Assembly (NCBI GenBank): GCA_019639175.1
Contig: JAHBSK010000003.1
Location: forward strand, 186,001-250,000
Source: Acidobacteriota bacterium
GTDB lineage: Bacteria > Acidobacteriota > Blastocatellia > Pyrinomonadales > Pyrinomonadaceae
DNA: 64,000 nucleotides
Reading direction: 5' to 3'
Part shown: positions 41,085-49,182 of the stretch, in pieces
Layout: each line of letters opens with the position of its first letter
How positions within the stretch are numbered: position 1 is the stretch's first letter
Translations under genes and position numbers: made by a program
The notes under the pieces: model-generated
The model's database searches: none
Told to the model about the DNA's origin: nothing
Seen by the model: the letters and a program-made list of their open reading frames with translations, nothing else

Positions 41085-43559
41085 CTATTTCTCCTTCGCT
41101 ATCAGCCTATCGCCTTCGGGTTCGGCGGTGCTGCCGTCGCGGTTCGGGAGGATGAAATCGGTCTGTGTCACGGGCTTTGCCGTCGGGTCGGGTTCGAGCA
41201 CCGCCGACAGAACATCGCTCACGCGCGTCGCGGTTATTATCTCAATCTCCGAGCGGACGTCCGCCGGTATCTCAGTAACATCAAATTCGTTCTGTGCCGG
41301 AAGCACTATGCGGCGGATGCCCGCACGATGTGCCGCCAGCACCTTTTCCTTGATGCCGCCGACCGGAAAAACAAGTCCCGAAAGCGTTATCTCGCCCGTC
41401 ATTGCCGTATCAGAACGCACCTTTCGGCCGCTGTAGAGCGAAGCAAGTGCCGACGCCATCGTCACGCCCGCGCTTGGGCCGTCCTTTGGTATCGCGCCGG
41501 CGGGAACGTGCAGGTGAACGCCGTTCGCCTTGATCTCATCGGGGTTGATGCCGAATTCACCCGCATGTGACCACAGATAGCTGCGGGCCGCCTGTGCCGA
41601 TTCTTTCATCACGTCGCCAAGCTGTCCGGTCAGGGTCAGCCCGCTGCCGCCGGGCAGCTTCGTTGCCTCAATGAACAATATCTCGCCGCCCATTTCGGTC
41701 CACGCCATTCCGGTCGCAACTCCGGCAGGCATCTCTCGGCGGGCCTCTTCGGGGTGAAAACGCGGCGGGCCGAGGTATTCGACAACATCCTTTGTGTCGA
41801 TTACAAAATTTTCCGTCGCTCCCTCCGCAACCTTGAGGGCGACCTTTCGGGCAAGGTTCCCGACCGTGCGTTCTAGCTGGCGAACACCGGCCTCGCGCGT
41901 GTATCGCGTTGAAAGCAGGTTGACCGCAGCGTCGGTTATGGTGAACCGTTCCGGCTGCAGGCCGTTCTCGGTTATCTGTCTCGGTATCAGGTATTGCTTG
42001 GCGATGTTCAGCTTTTCGCGGTCGCTGTAACCCGCTATGGTGATGATCTCCATGCGGTCGCGGAGCGGCATCGGGATCGGCCCGAGCGAATTTGCCGTTG
42101 CGATAAAGAACACCTTTGAAAGATCGAACGGCAGGTCGATATAGTTGTCGCGAAACGTGTTGTTCTGTGCCGGATCGAGTATCTCAAGCAGAGCCGACGC
42201 CGGATCGCCGCGATAATCGTTGCCGAGCTTGTCTATTTCGTCCAGCATCATCAGCGGATTGTTAACGCTGACGCGCCGCAGAGCCTGTATTATCCTGCCC
42301 GGCATTGCCCCGATATAGGTTCGGCGGTGGCCGCGAAGCTCTGCCTCATCACGCATGCCGCCAAGCGACATCCGCTCAAATTCGCGTCCCAGGGCGCGGG
42401 CTATCGAACGTCCGAGCGATGTTTTACCGACTCCCGGAGGGCCGACAAAAAGCATTATCGGGCTTTTGGAATCAGGACGAAGTTTTACGACGGCGAGCGA
42501 TTCGAGAATGCGTTCCTTCACGTCCTCAAGCCCGTAATGGTCTTCATCCAGTATCTCTCGGGCCTCGTTCAGGTCAAGCCGTTCCTCGCTCGACTTTCGC
42601 CACGGCAATTCCAGAATGTATTCGAGATATGTGCGGATGACGTGAAAATCCGGCGCGGACTGCGGCAATGCCTCCATCCGTTTTAGCTCTCGCTCTGCCT
42701 CTTTCCTTACGTCATCGGGCAAATCGGCGGTTTCCAGACGTTCGCGAAGCTGTTGGGCCTCGGCCTTTTCGCCGCTTTCCTCGCCTTCGCCAAGTTCTTT
42801 CTGGATCGCCCGCAACTGCTGCCGCAGAATGTAATCACGCTGCGACTTGTCCATTTCGGTCTGTGCCTCGCTGGCGATCTTTGTGCGGATCTGCATTATC
42901 TCCAGCTCGCGCGCGAGGGCGCCGTGCGTCATCGCAAGGAGCGTATCGACCGTGTCAGCCTCAAGCATACGCTGCTCGGTGTCGTTGCCGAGTTCCAGCA
43001 CCGACGCCAGAAAATACGACAACTGAACCGGGTCCTGCTGGGTCATCACCGCCATGCGTATTTCAGGCGGAACCTGCGGAAGCATTGCCAGGGCCTGCTG
43101 CACCATTGCGTGGATGTTGCGTTTCAGCGCCTCGATCTCTTCTTCATCGACCCGTACAAGTTCGGGCAGCTTTTCTACCTTTGCCCTCAGATACGGCTGG
43201 TCGTGTATCCATTCCGTGACACGAAATCTTTCCAGGCCCTGCACGATAAGCTGCATCAGGCCGTCGTTCCGCATCATCCGCTTTACGCTGACGATGGTGC
43301 CGGTCGCATAAAGATCTTCGTACTTGGCCTCATCGCCCGTCACATTTTCGGTCTTTGTCGTTATACACCCGAGCAGCTTCTCTTCGGTGGACAGGGCCGA
43401 TTCGACCGCCTTGGTCGAACGGTCACGGCCTACCGCGAGCGGCACGACCGTAAAGGGAAACAATGTCGTGTTTTGCAGCGGAAGTATTCCTATTTCCAGC
43501 ATTTGCGGTATATCGACCTCTGTCACCATTGTCGGATTTTGTAATGTCTCATCTGCCAT
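41085..43559 (-). CDS. lon: ATP-dependent Lon protease
   Basis: 824 residues, full-length LonA. N-terminal substrate-binding LON domain (ILPLQNTTLFPFTVVPLAVG, residues 26-215), then the AAA+ module with Walker A GPPGVGKT (373-380) and Walker B LMMLDEID (436-443), and the protease domain with PKDGPSAG (catalytic Ser696) and GGIKEKVLAAHRAG (catalytic Lys739). Degrades misfolded and regulatory proteins in the cytoplasm, including antitoxins of type II modules in other bacteria, a possible link to the modules at 33.7-36.1 kb. No clear heat-shock element was seen upstream. Confidence 0.97.
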   Translation of the reverse strand: MADETLQNPTMVTEVDIPQMLEIGILPLQNTTLFPFTVVPLAVGRDRSTKAVESALSTEEKLLGCITTKTENVTGDEAKYEDLYATGTIVSVKRMMRNDGLMQLIVQGLERFRVTEWIHDQPYLRAKVEKLPELVRVDEEEIEALKRNIHAMVQQALAMLPQVPPEIRMAVMTQQDPVQLSYFLASVLELGNDTEQRMLEADTVDTLLAMTHGALARELEIMQIRTKIASEAQTEMDKSQRDYILRQQLRAIQKELGEGEESGEKAEAQQLRERLETADLPDDVRKEAERELKRMEALPQSAPDFHVIRTYLEYILELPWRKSSEERLDLNEAREILDEDHYGLEDVKERILESLAVVKLRPDSKSPIMLFVGPPGVGKTSLGRSIARALGREFERMSLGGMRDEAELRGHRRTYIGAMPGRIIQALRRVSVNNPLMMLDEIDKLGNDYRGDPASALLEILDPAQNNTFRDNYIDLPFDLSKVFFIATANSLGPIPMPLRDRMEIITIAGYSDREKLNIAKQYLIPRQITENGLQPERFTITDAAVNLLSTRYTREAGVRQLERTVGNLARKVALKVAEGATENFVIDTKDVVEYLGPPRFHPEEARREMPAGVATGMAWTEMGGEILFIEATKLPGGSGLTLTGQLGDVMKESAQAARSYLWSHAGEFGINPDEIKANGVHLHVPAGAIPKDGPSAGVTMASALASLYSGRKVRSDTAMTGEITLSGLVFPVGGIKEKVLAAHRAGIRRIVLPAQNEFDVTEIPADVRSEIEIITATRVSDVLSAVLEPDPTAKPVTQTDFILPNRDGSTAEPEGDRLIAKEK

Positions 43560-43658
43560 AACGTGCTATTGATTTGATGCAAAATTTTGACCGAACGAAG
43601 TATTGATAAGCATTTTTGTCAATAGATGCCTTTCTGTCCGGCAGCTCTCAAACCGTAA

Positions 43659-44270
43659 TTACGGCTTGAATCTTTTTCGGGTCTCTTCGTTGTATTTTTC
43701 CTCGCGTTCCGCAATTATTTTTTGCTCCTGCGTATTACGCACACTGAGTTCATTACTATTTGCGGGTGTAGTGACACTGATCTGATAGTCTCCACAGGTT
43801 AACCGCAAAGTCGATCTATCCCCGGTCCATTTATCTGTAGTCGGCAGGCCAAGCGATTCTGCGACTTTCTCAGCGAATTGTGTTGAGTCTTTCCATCTGG
43901 TCCATGGGTAATTCACCGAAAAACCGCTTACCTTTTCATCAAGAAAAGAAAAAGTATAGCCTCCTATGCCTTCAAATCTTCCACCGGGATCCTTATCTTT
44001 TTGCTGCGGAATTAGCATGATACTTTCATAACCCAAATGCCGTCGCACTGAGCCACCGCCTTGATTCCGCTTTAATTTCTCCTTTTCTTCTTCATCCGAG
44101 GCAAAAATGTTAAGGACATCCTCTATTTTCATCCCTAACTTTATCCCTCGCGATTCGATCTTTTCTACCGTTTGATCTGTGCAAAGAGCCTTGTCCGAAG
44201 CGTCGCCCTGTGAAAAGGAATAGCCCGTAAAAAATACCAAAAACGCCAAAGTGCCGCTTATCAGTTTCAT
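43659..44270 (-). CDS. Exported protein of unknown function
   Basis: 203 residues with signal peptide MKLISGTLAFLVFFTGYSFS. No family recognised. GIKLGMKIEDVLNIFASDEE resembles short 'G-x-x-x-G-M' openings of outer-membrane-assembly-like small folds, and two cysteines (residues ~30 and ~160) could form a disulfide. Composition is more AT-rich than neighbours. GGAGGAG precedes the ATG. Last gene of a four-gene minus-strand unit (CBS, unknown, Hsp20, this gene). The stop codon lies inside the perfect palindrome CCGTAATTACGG. Confidence 0.65.
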   Translation of the reverse strand: MKLISGTLAFLVFFTGYSFSQGDASDKALCTDQTVEKIESRGIKLGMKIEDVLNIFASDEEEKEKLKRNQGGGSVRRHLGYESIMLIPQQKDKDPGGRFEGIGGYTFSFLDEKVSGFSVNYPWTRWKDSTQFAEKVAESLGLPTTDKWTGDRSTLRLTCGDYQISVTTPANSNELSVRNTQEQKIIAEREEKYNEETRKRFKP

Positions 44271-44289
44271 CTATGCTCCTCCTTTGATC

Positions 44290-44658
44290 CTATGTTGTCT
44301 CAGCTTTTCTGAGCCTGAGTATAAGCAGGCCGTTCTCAAACATATGGTCTATCTGAACGCCTTCGATCGACGCGGGAAATTTCAGCGTTTTTTCAAAGCG
44401 GCTGTATGTGATCTCCATCTGATGATAGGACGCGCCGGCAACGCACGAGCGGTCGCGGCGGCAGCCGGCGATGTACAGCACGTTTCCGTGAACCTCGATC
44501 TCGACATCCTCAGCCGCAACACCGGCAAGCTCTACCTTGACGACCCAGCCTTCCGGTGTTTGATAGACATCCGCTGCCGGAAACCACAAACGCCCCGAAG
44601 GCTTCGCCCCTTTTGACGAACCAAGAAACTGAAAATGCCTGTTAAATGCTTTTGCCAT
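44290..44658 (-). CDS. Small heat-shock protein, Hsp20/alpha-crystallin family
   Basis: 122 residues. FPAADVYQTPEGWVVKVELA, then GVAAEDVEIEVHGNVLYIAG and R-F-E-K-T-L-K-F-P are alpha-crystallin domain strands; the C-terminal NGLLILRLRKA fits the usual L-x-I/V-x-L end. Holds unfolding proteins. It starts 6 bp after the stop of the upstream gene and ends 19 bp before the next, so it is within an operon. Three cysteines (CRRDRSC region) are uncommon in the family. Confidence 0.9.
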   Translation of the reverse strand: MAKAFNRHFQFLGSSKGAKPSGRLWFPAADVYQTPEGWVVKVELAGVAAEDVEIEVHGNVLYIAGCRRDRSCVAGASYHQMEITYSRFEKTLKFPASIEGVQIDHMFENGLLILRLRKAETT

Positions 44659-44664
44659 GTGCCG

Positions 44665-45135
44665 CTACTTATCAATATTAAAAACTACCGGAGCCTCTAT
44701 CACGATATTATAAGGAGTTTTGGAGGATTTAAATCTTATTTCTAAGCTATTCGCGCCCGGCAAAGAAAATTGTCCTTCTAAAATACCAATGATATATATA
44801 TCAGTCTTCTCTTTATCCGCTTTGATACACAATTTGTCATCATCAACTGCTTCTTGTTTGGTATTTACATCGGGCGAAAGAAAACAATCGATCTCATAAA
44901 CCTTTTTATTCACCAAGACCTCGAAATCTTTGCGGGACAGGTCATTGATAAATATATTTGCTCCTGGATCCTTTACTGAAAACTCAATAAGGAGTAGATG
45001 AGATATTCGATCATCGACAATCTCCTCTTCATCAACGGGAGGTGTCGGAGAAGGTTGTGTTTTCTGCGCACCGGCAGCTACACACAGCAAAAAAGTGAAT
45101 GCAGCCAGAACACTAATTTTTGTGACTAAAGCCAT
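44665..45135 (-). CDS. Exported protein of unknown function
   Basis: 156 residues from the ATG at 45135, which gives the signal peptide KISVLAAFTFLLCVAAGAQ; the frame is open a further 153 bp into the CBS gene. The mature part starts with a Pro/acidic linker (TQPSPTPPVDEEEIVDD) and continues as a beta-rich domain with ISHLLLIEFSVKDPGANIFI and CFLSPDVNTKQEAVDDDKLC, whose two cysteines could pair. No family recognised. It is 10 bp after the CBS gene. Confidence 0.65.
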   Translation of the reverse strand: MALVTKISVLAAFTFLLCVAAGAQKTQPSPTPPVDEEEIVDDRISHLLLIEFSVKDPGANIFINDLSRKDFEVLVNKKVYEIDCFLSPDVNTKQEAVDDDKLCIKADKEKTDIYIIGILEGQFSLPGANSLEIRFKSSKTPYNIVIEAPVVFNIDK

Positions 45136-45145
45136 AAATGCCAGC

Positions 45146-45619
45146 CTATGACTTACTCCAAAACGCTTCGCCGCTTGAAATATCCTCAAGCGTTTCGGCG
45201 ATCTCGCGTTGGTCTTCGGTTTCGAGTGCGATGTCCGCCATTGCGATAATGCCCGCGAGCCTGCCGTCCTCATCAACCACCGGAACACGCCGTATCTGTC
45301 TGTCGCCCATCAGACGAATGGCCTCAAAAACAAACGCGTCGGGCCGGACTGAGAATATCTCTGTGGTCATCACCTCTGAAACCGGCGTATCGGGCGTTTT
45401 CCCGTCGGCTACGGCGCGGACGACAATGTCGCGGTCGGTTATTATCCCGATCAGTTTCTCGCCGTCAACTATCGGGACGCTGCCCATGTCGCCGTCGCGC
45501 ATCATCGCGGACACGAGGTTCAGCGGATCGCCGGGTGACGCGGTTCTGACGACCGCGGTCATTATCTCGCGACACCGCCTACGGGCCTTTTCACCACTGT
45601 CGGTTGTATTCTGTGCCAT
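45146..45619 (-). CDS. Two-CBS-domain protein
   Basis: 157 residues, essentially a Bateman module. CBS1: REIMTAVVRTASPGDPLNLV ... GSVPIVDGEKLIGIITDRDI; CBS2: VSEVMTTEIFSVRPDAFVFE ... IRRVPVVDEDGRLAGIIAMA. The G-I-I-T-D-R-D-I motif suggests adenosine-nucleotide binding. Stand-alone CBS pairs act as energy or redox sensors. Likely first gene of the Hsp20 unit. Confidence 0.9.
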   Translation of the reverse strand: MAQNTTDSGEKARRRCREIMTAVVRTASPGDPLNLVSAMMRDGDMGSVPIVDGEKLIGIITDRDIVVRAVADGKTPDTPVSEVMTTEIFSVRPDAFVFEAIRLMGDRQIRRVPVVDEDGRLAGIIAMADIALETEDQREIAETLEDISSGEAFWSKS

Positions 45620-45720
45620 TTATTATATTTTGTTGGAGTTCGGCGTATAAAGCAAGCCCCTTTTCCTGACGCTCCCCTGTTGAACACCCGGCACCTGATA
45701 TGTGACCATCAAATAAAGGA

Positions 45721-46068
45721 ATGGGAAAGGCCAGAACAAACAAGAGAAAACCGATAGAGCAGGGACGCGTCATCACCGTCGGTCATGAGGCATCAGTTCC
45801 GCCCGGCCGCGGCGCCACGGTCAAATTAAAGGACGGCACAGAGGTCGCACTTTTCAATGTTGCCGGAAAGTTCTACGCGATCGAGAATTTTTGCCCGCAC
45901 AAAGGCTATCCGCTTGCCGATTCAAAGCTTCGCGGCACCGTTGTCGAATGCGAGTTTCACGGCTGGCAGTTTGATGTGACAAACGGCGCGTGTTTTACAA
46001 AACCACACTGTTCTATTCAAAACTATAAGGTATTTATCGAAAATGGCTGGATCAAGCTTGAGCTATAA
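45721..46068 (+). CDS. Rieske [2Fe-2S] domain protein
   Basis: 115 residues, a single Rieske domain. FCPHKGYPLAD (Cys58, His60) and CEFHGWQFDV (Cys77, His80) are the two cluster ligand boxes; FNVAGKFYAIENFCPHKG is typical of NirD/ferredoxin-type soluble Rieske proteins. Probable electron carrier for an oxygenase or reductase not found in the neighbourhood. The basic N-terminus MGKARTNKRKP is odd but no signal peptide is present. AAAGGA precedes the ATG. Convergent with the papain-like protease gene. Confidence 0.9.
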   Translation: MGKARTNKRKPIEQGRVITVGHEASVPPGRGATVKLKDGTEVALFNVAGKFYAIENFCPHKGYPLADSKLRGTVVECEFHGWQFDVTNGACFTKPHCSIQNYKVFIENGWIKLEL

Positions 46069-46070
46069 AT

Positions 46071-46101
46071 TAAAAAGGTGCCGACAAATATTGCCGACAC
46101 C
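46071..46101. terminator. Hairpin terminator between converging genes
   Basis: GGTGCCGACA and TGCCGACACC (8 of 10 pairs, 5-nt loop). On the minus strand it is followed by TTTTTAATTT, so it mainly serves the papain-like gene ending at 46123. Confidence 0.7.
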
Positions 46102-46122
46102 CGCTTCTTGAGCGTTAAGGAA

Positions 46123-46656
46123 TTAACTTCCCGGAGAATACATCTTCCAGGCCAATACGTTCGGATCTGCTCCGCCTAAGAACTCACTGAGGCCTTTTTC
46201 AACGAATTTGCCCGTTCTTGGTTCCATTACCTCGACAAACTGAAACGAACTGTCATAGCCGCAAATGACGTTCAGGTGGTTTCCCATCACAACCCCGTCA
46301 TAATAGCCGATGATGATCGGGCCATTTGCTCCCAACACAGTGTCTATCATTTCTCCCTGCGGCGCAGGTGATTCCATTACGTTCATCGTGAACCTGGGCT
46401 GTCCCAGAAGGCTCAACAGCTCATGCTTTTCCAGAACACCATAATCCTTGTGACTTTTTTTAAGGGTGTCTCCCGTCGTGCTGTCGTTGGAATACATCGC
46501 TTTTATATCAGCTTCTTTTCTCAATGCCGACTGCGAATAGACCGTTGAGAAGCCCATTGCCTTCTGCCACCATTCCAAACATGCCGCCCAACAGCTGTTT
46601 CTGTGTACCTGCTTTATCGGCTTTATCTTCTTATATTTATTATCTACAAACCCCAT
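46123..46656 (-). CDS. Papain-like cysteine protease domain protein (AvrRpt2/C39-like)
   Basis: 177 residues, no signal peptide. VHRNSCWAACLEWWQKAMG carries the candidate catalytic Cys (residue 22) in a C-W-A-A context; GEMIDTVLGANGPIIIGYYD and GNHLNVICGYDSSFQFVEVM supply the His (in N-H-L-N-V), followed by M-E-P-R-T-G with the position of the third residue. This pattern matches bacterial papain-like peptidases of the AvrRpt2/C39-like group, used for bacteriocin processing, effectors or toxins. The body is more AT-rich than neighbours. No immunity or export gene is adjacent. Confidence 0.7.
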   Translation of the reverse strand: MGFVDNKYKKIKPIKQVHRNSCWAACLEWWQKAMGFSTVYSQSALRKEADIKAMYSNDSTTGDTLKKSHKDYGVLEKHELLSLLGQPRFTMNVMESPAPQGEMIDTVLGANGPIIIGYYDGVVMGNHLNVICGYDSSFQFVEVMEPRTGKFVEKGLSEFLGGADPNVLAWKMYSPGS

Positions 46657-46738
46657 TTTTAATATTCTCCGATGATCGCTTTTGTTAAAAAAACACCTAT
46701 TCCAGTCAAAAGGACGCTCTCACGAAGAAAATTTGCAC

Positions 46739-46764
46739 AAAAAAGAGGCGGCATTTCTGCCGCC
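46739..46764 (-). terminator. Terminator of the YbaY-domain protein gene
   Basis: Perfect 7-bp stem GGCGGCA and TGCCGCC with a TTTC loop; an A-run on the plus strand gives a T-run after the hairpin on the minus strand. Confidence 0.88.
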
Positions 46765-46791
46765 TTGCCGCGAACCGGTCTGGTAAAAGGT

Positions 46792-48399
46792 TCAGAACCT
46801 CAAGGTTACCTTTTGTCCATCCAATACAAGATCGGATGTCGTAAGCGAATTTAGACGGCTGCCGGAATACCTGACCTCGATGACGCCGCTTGCATCTGCA
46901 TCACCTGAATTGCCGACCGTGATCTTTAAGATACCATCGTCATAAGATGTCAGCTTTCCGTCAAACATGACCGTTCCGTTATGCCGGGTCAGAGCGACAC
47001 TCGCAGAACCGTCATCGCTAACCGTTACGCGGCCGCTGACCACCACATCTGTTCTAGTGTCGATCTGGATCGAACCGATACCGAACTTTGACAGGTTGAG
47101 CGTATGTCCTGTTATGGCAGTTGGCCCGTCTTGTGCCGGTGCCAATACGAGTTCGACGTTCTGGGCGGCACTTACCGCAAAGGACATTCGATGTCCTTCC
47201 GGTGTGTTAAATCTGAGCCGGCCGCCGGACCTTATCTCCGCCCGAAGCTCATAGCTTCTGCCCTGGCGGATGTCTCTCCGGTCGTAATCAAGCTGAAACG
47301 CGATAGGAACCTGTCTGTTTCCTGTGTTGACCGTGGTTTCAGCCAACGGCTCTCCATCAACATCGGCAGCGTCGACCAATTTCACCAATACTTCCGAATT
47401 GCGTTCGAGAGCAATGCGCTGGCGATATGTCACATTACCGCGTATCACCGAATCGCGGTTCTGTCCCGTCTGTCCGCGACCGCCGACGGCAACAAGCGTT
47501 ATGTCCGCATTTCTCGGATTTCCCTGCGTCAGTACCGGATGGCTCGTGTCGGTAGTGAACAGCAGGCGGTCGCCGTCGTGTATCTCCGCGCGGACAGCAT
47601 ATCTGTTGCGTTCATTGATGCGTCGCTGCTCATAGACCAGATCGAACGGGATCGGCACCTGTTTGCCCGCCGTTTCTATCCGCTGCTCGGCGATGGTTGC
47701 CGAAGGAGCGTCCGCACGCGAAACATCAAGCAGCTTGACGGTCAGCACCGCATTTCGCGGCAACGCCATTCGCTGGCGATAAGTGACCGTTCCGGTTATT
47801 ACATTGTCCTGTGTCGTTATGCCGCCGTCGTTGCAGTTATCAGAGGTTGAAACGTCGGTCGCCCTTAAAACCCCGCGGATCCCGGTCGTCAGTTCATAAG
47901 AGACCGTGCTTGTTCGCGATGGACAGCAGAGAGCATCATTTTCACCATATCGCGCAAATTCGACCGTTATTTCATCAAGTGTGAAAAGGCTTATCCGCCC
48001 GATAGCCCCGTCCGTTCGCGAATCGGTCGGCGCCGGAGCAAGAGTTCCGGCAAAACGTGTGCCGACAAAAACAAAACCGTTATATTGATTTGGCCTGCAC
48101 ATGCCGTCAACACTTGCCATGGCCGTGACGACCGTCACATTTCCATAAACATACGCCGGGCCGAAAAGATGCCAACCTCTGGCCGTAACGGCCTTGTCGG
48201 CCGCGGTCGCTGCGGTTCGTATCTGTGAACGGCATTGGGCCGTGGTCGGCAGGTCGCCCGCGGCACGCGGAGCGGTCGGTACCGTCGCTGTCCGGTTCCA
48301 GTTCGTGGTCAGCGGCCGGTCAAGCCACGAGGCCTGTCCAAATGCCGCAACTGATGTGAATACGATGGTTAAAGCAATTATTAAAGATCTGTTCTTCAT
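46792..48399 (-). CDS. Exported protein with two YbaY-type domains
   Basis: 535 residues from the ATG at 48399, preceded by GGAGGG; it gives the signal peptide KNRSLIIALTIVFTSVAAFG. Residues 35-185 are an unassigned N-terminal domain with cysteines. Residues about 190-300 and 310-420 are two YbaY/YscW-like beta-domains with the same core: ITGTVTYRQRMALPRNAVLT ... KQVPIPFDLVYEQRRINERN, and IRGNVTYRQRIALERNSEVL ... RQVPIAFQLDYDRRDIRQGR. A C-terminal beta domain follows (GRVTVSDDGSASVALTRHNG). Probable periplasmic protein; function unknown. Confidence 0.8.
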   Translation of the reverse strand: MKNRSLIIALTIVFTSVAAFGQASWLDRPLTTNWNRTATVPTAPRAAGDLPTTAQCRSQIRTAATAADKAVTARGWHLFGPAYVYGNVTVVTAMASVDGMCRPNQYNGFVFVGTRFAGTLAPAPTDSRTDGAIGRISLFTLDEITVEFARYGENDALCCPSRTSTVSYELTTGIRGVLRATDVSTSDNCNDGGITTQDNVITGTVTYRQRMALPRNAVLTVKLLDVSRADAPSATIAEQRIETAGKQVPIPFDLVYEQRRINERNRYAVRAEIHDGDRLLFTTDTSHPVLTQGNPRNADITLVAVGGRGQTGQNRDSVIRGNVTYRQRIALERNSEVLVKLVDAADVDGEPLAETTVNTGNRQVPIAFQLDYDRRDIRQGRSYELRAEIRSGGRLRFNTPEGHRMSFAVSAAQNVELVLAPAQDGPTAITGHTLNLSKFGIGSIQIDTRTDVVVSGRVTVSDDGSASVALTRHNGTVMFDGKLTSYDDGILKITVGNSGDADASGVIEVRYSGSRLNSLTTSDLVLDGQKVTLRF

Positions 48400-48881
48400 A
48401 TAGTTCCCTCCAAAAAGCGTAAAAGCAAAAAGCCCAGACAGGTTCGGCAACAGTGTTGGATGTAAATATCTTACCACCTGCGCGGAACTTTTGATGATAA
48501 ATAATTTTGTCCGCAAAGGCGGAAACCCGACCGGTAAGGAGGGTGCGGAAAAAAATTACATTTCCGATAATTGAAAACGACACACTCGCTGCTGCACGTG
48601 TTTCCGCCTTTTGACTGCTGACTCAGGACTTCAAGCCCCGGACACTTCCTGCGGCTTTGCTGCATCGCAGTGCGGTAAGGCTTTGCCTTACGGTCCGATC
48701 TGAAAAAAGATGATTCCTCTCTGCCGAAGGCCGGTTTTCTTTCTTATCTAACAGTTTTCAGTTCCAAGTTTTTTAGTTATAAGTTTTTCCGAAGGTGACA
48801 TTGCCCTTACTTCGTGTGGGCTTCTGCAATGCCGGACAATGCCCTTACTTCGTGCGGGCTTCTGCAACTTCTGTAAAAACA
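48400..48881. repeat. 482-bp repeat-rich intergenic region
   Basis: No gene supported. Contents: a GACTG/GACTCAG word stretch at 48612-48635; one palindromic arm at 48649-48702 (GCATCGCAGTGCGG, then GGTAAGGC-TTT-GCCTTACGG) related to the 13.8-kb element; AGTTTTC/AGTTCCA/AGTTATA-type words at 48743-48789; and two direct copies of a 29-nt unit (48801-48829 and 48839-48867, period 38) containing GCCCTTACTTCGTG and GGGCTTCTGCAA. Each unit can form a GCCC...GGGC hairpin. Confidence 0.7.
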
Positions 48882-49112
48882 TCATCCGTCATCGCCAATG
48901 GCGTCAACGGGACAAGCCATCAATGATTCTTTGCAGAGTTCAAGTTCTTCCGGCGTTTCGGGCTGTTTGTAAACGTAGGAATATTCTTTTTTGTCGTTGC
49001 GGGTAAAATTTGCGGGTGCTGTGTCGCGGCAGACATCGCAATCTATGCACATCTTGTCAACATAGAATCGCCCCGTTGCATTGTCGGGCAGCCTGTCTTT
49101 TGTTTCAGCCAT
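48882..49112 (-). CDS. Single-cluster ferredoxin
   Basis: 76 residues from the ATG at 49112. DKMCIDCDVCRDTAPANF gives C-x2-C-x2-C, and LMACPVDAIGDDG gives the distal C-P: a [4Fe-4S] (or [3Fe-4S]) ferredoxin of the compact type. The intervening Y-x-Y-V-x-K-Q-P segment is common in these proteins. Low-potential electron carrier; partner unknown. The upstream leader lies within a CGCAGAG/CTCTGCG hairpin element. Confidence 0.88.
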   Translation of the reverse strand: MAETKDRLPDNATGRFYVDKMCIDCDVCRDTAPANFTRNDKKEYSYVYKQPETPEELELCKESLMACPVDAIGDDG

Positions 49113-49118
49113 ATTTTC

Positions 49119-49182
49119 ACCGCAGAGAAACAAAGACGCAGAGCTTTTATTATTTTTCTCTGCGTCTCTGCGTCTTAGCGGT
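49119..49182. repeat. ACCGCAGAG/CTCTGCG inverted word repeat
   Basis: Left arm ACCGCAGAG, AAACAAAG, ACGCAGAG; right arm CTCTGCGT, CTCTGCGT, CTTAGCGGT; an AT-rich centre. Arms match at most positions over ~25 nt. Lies between nadA and the ferredoxin gene and ends at the nadA stop codon. Confidence 0.75.
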
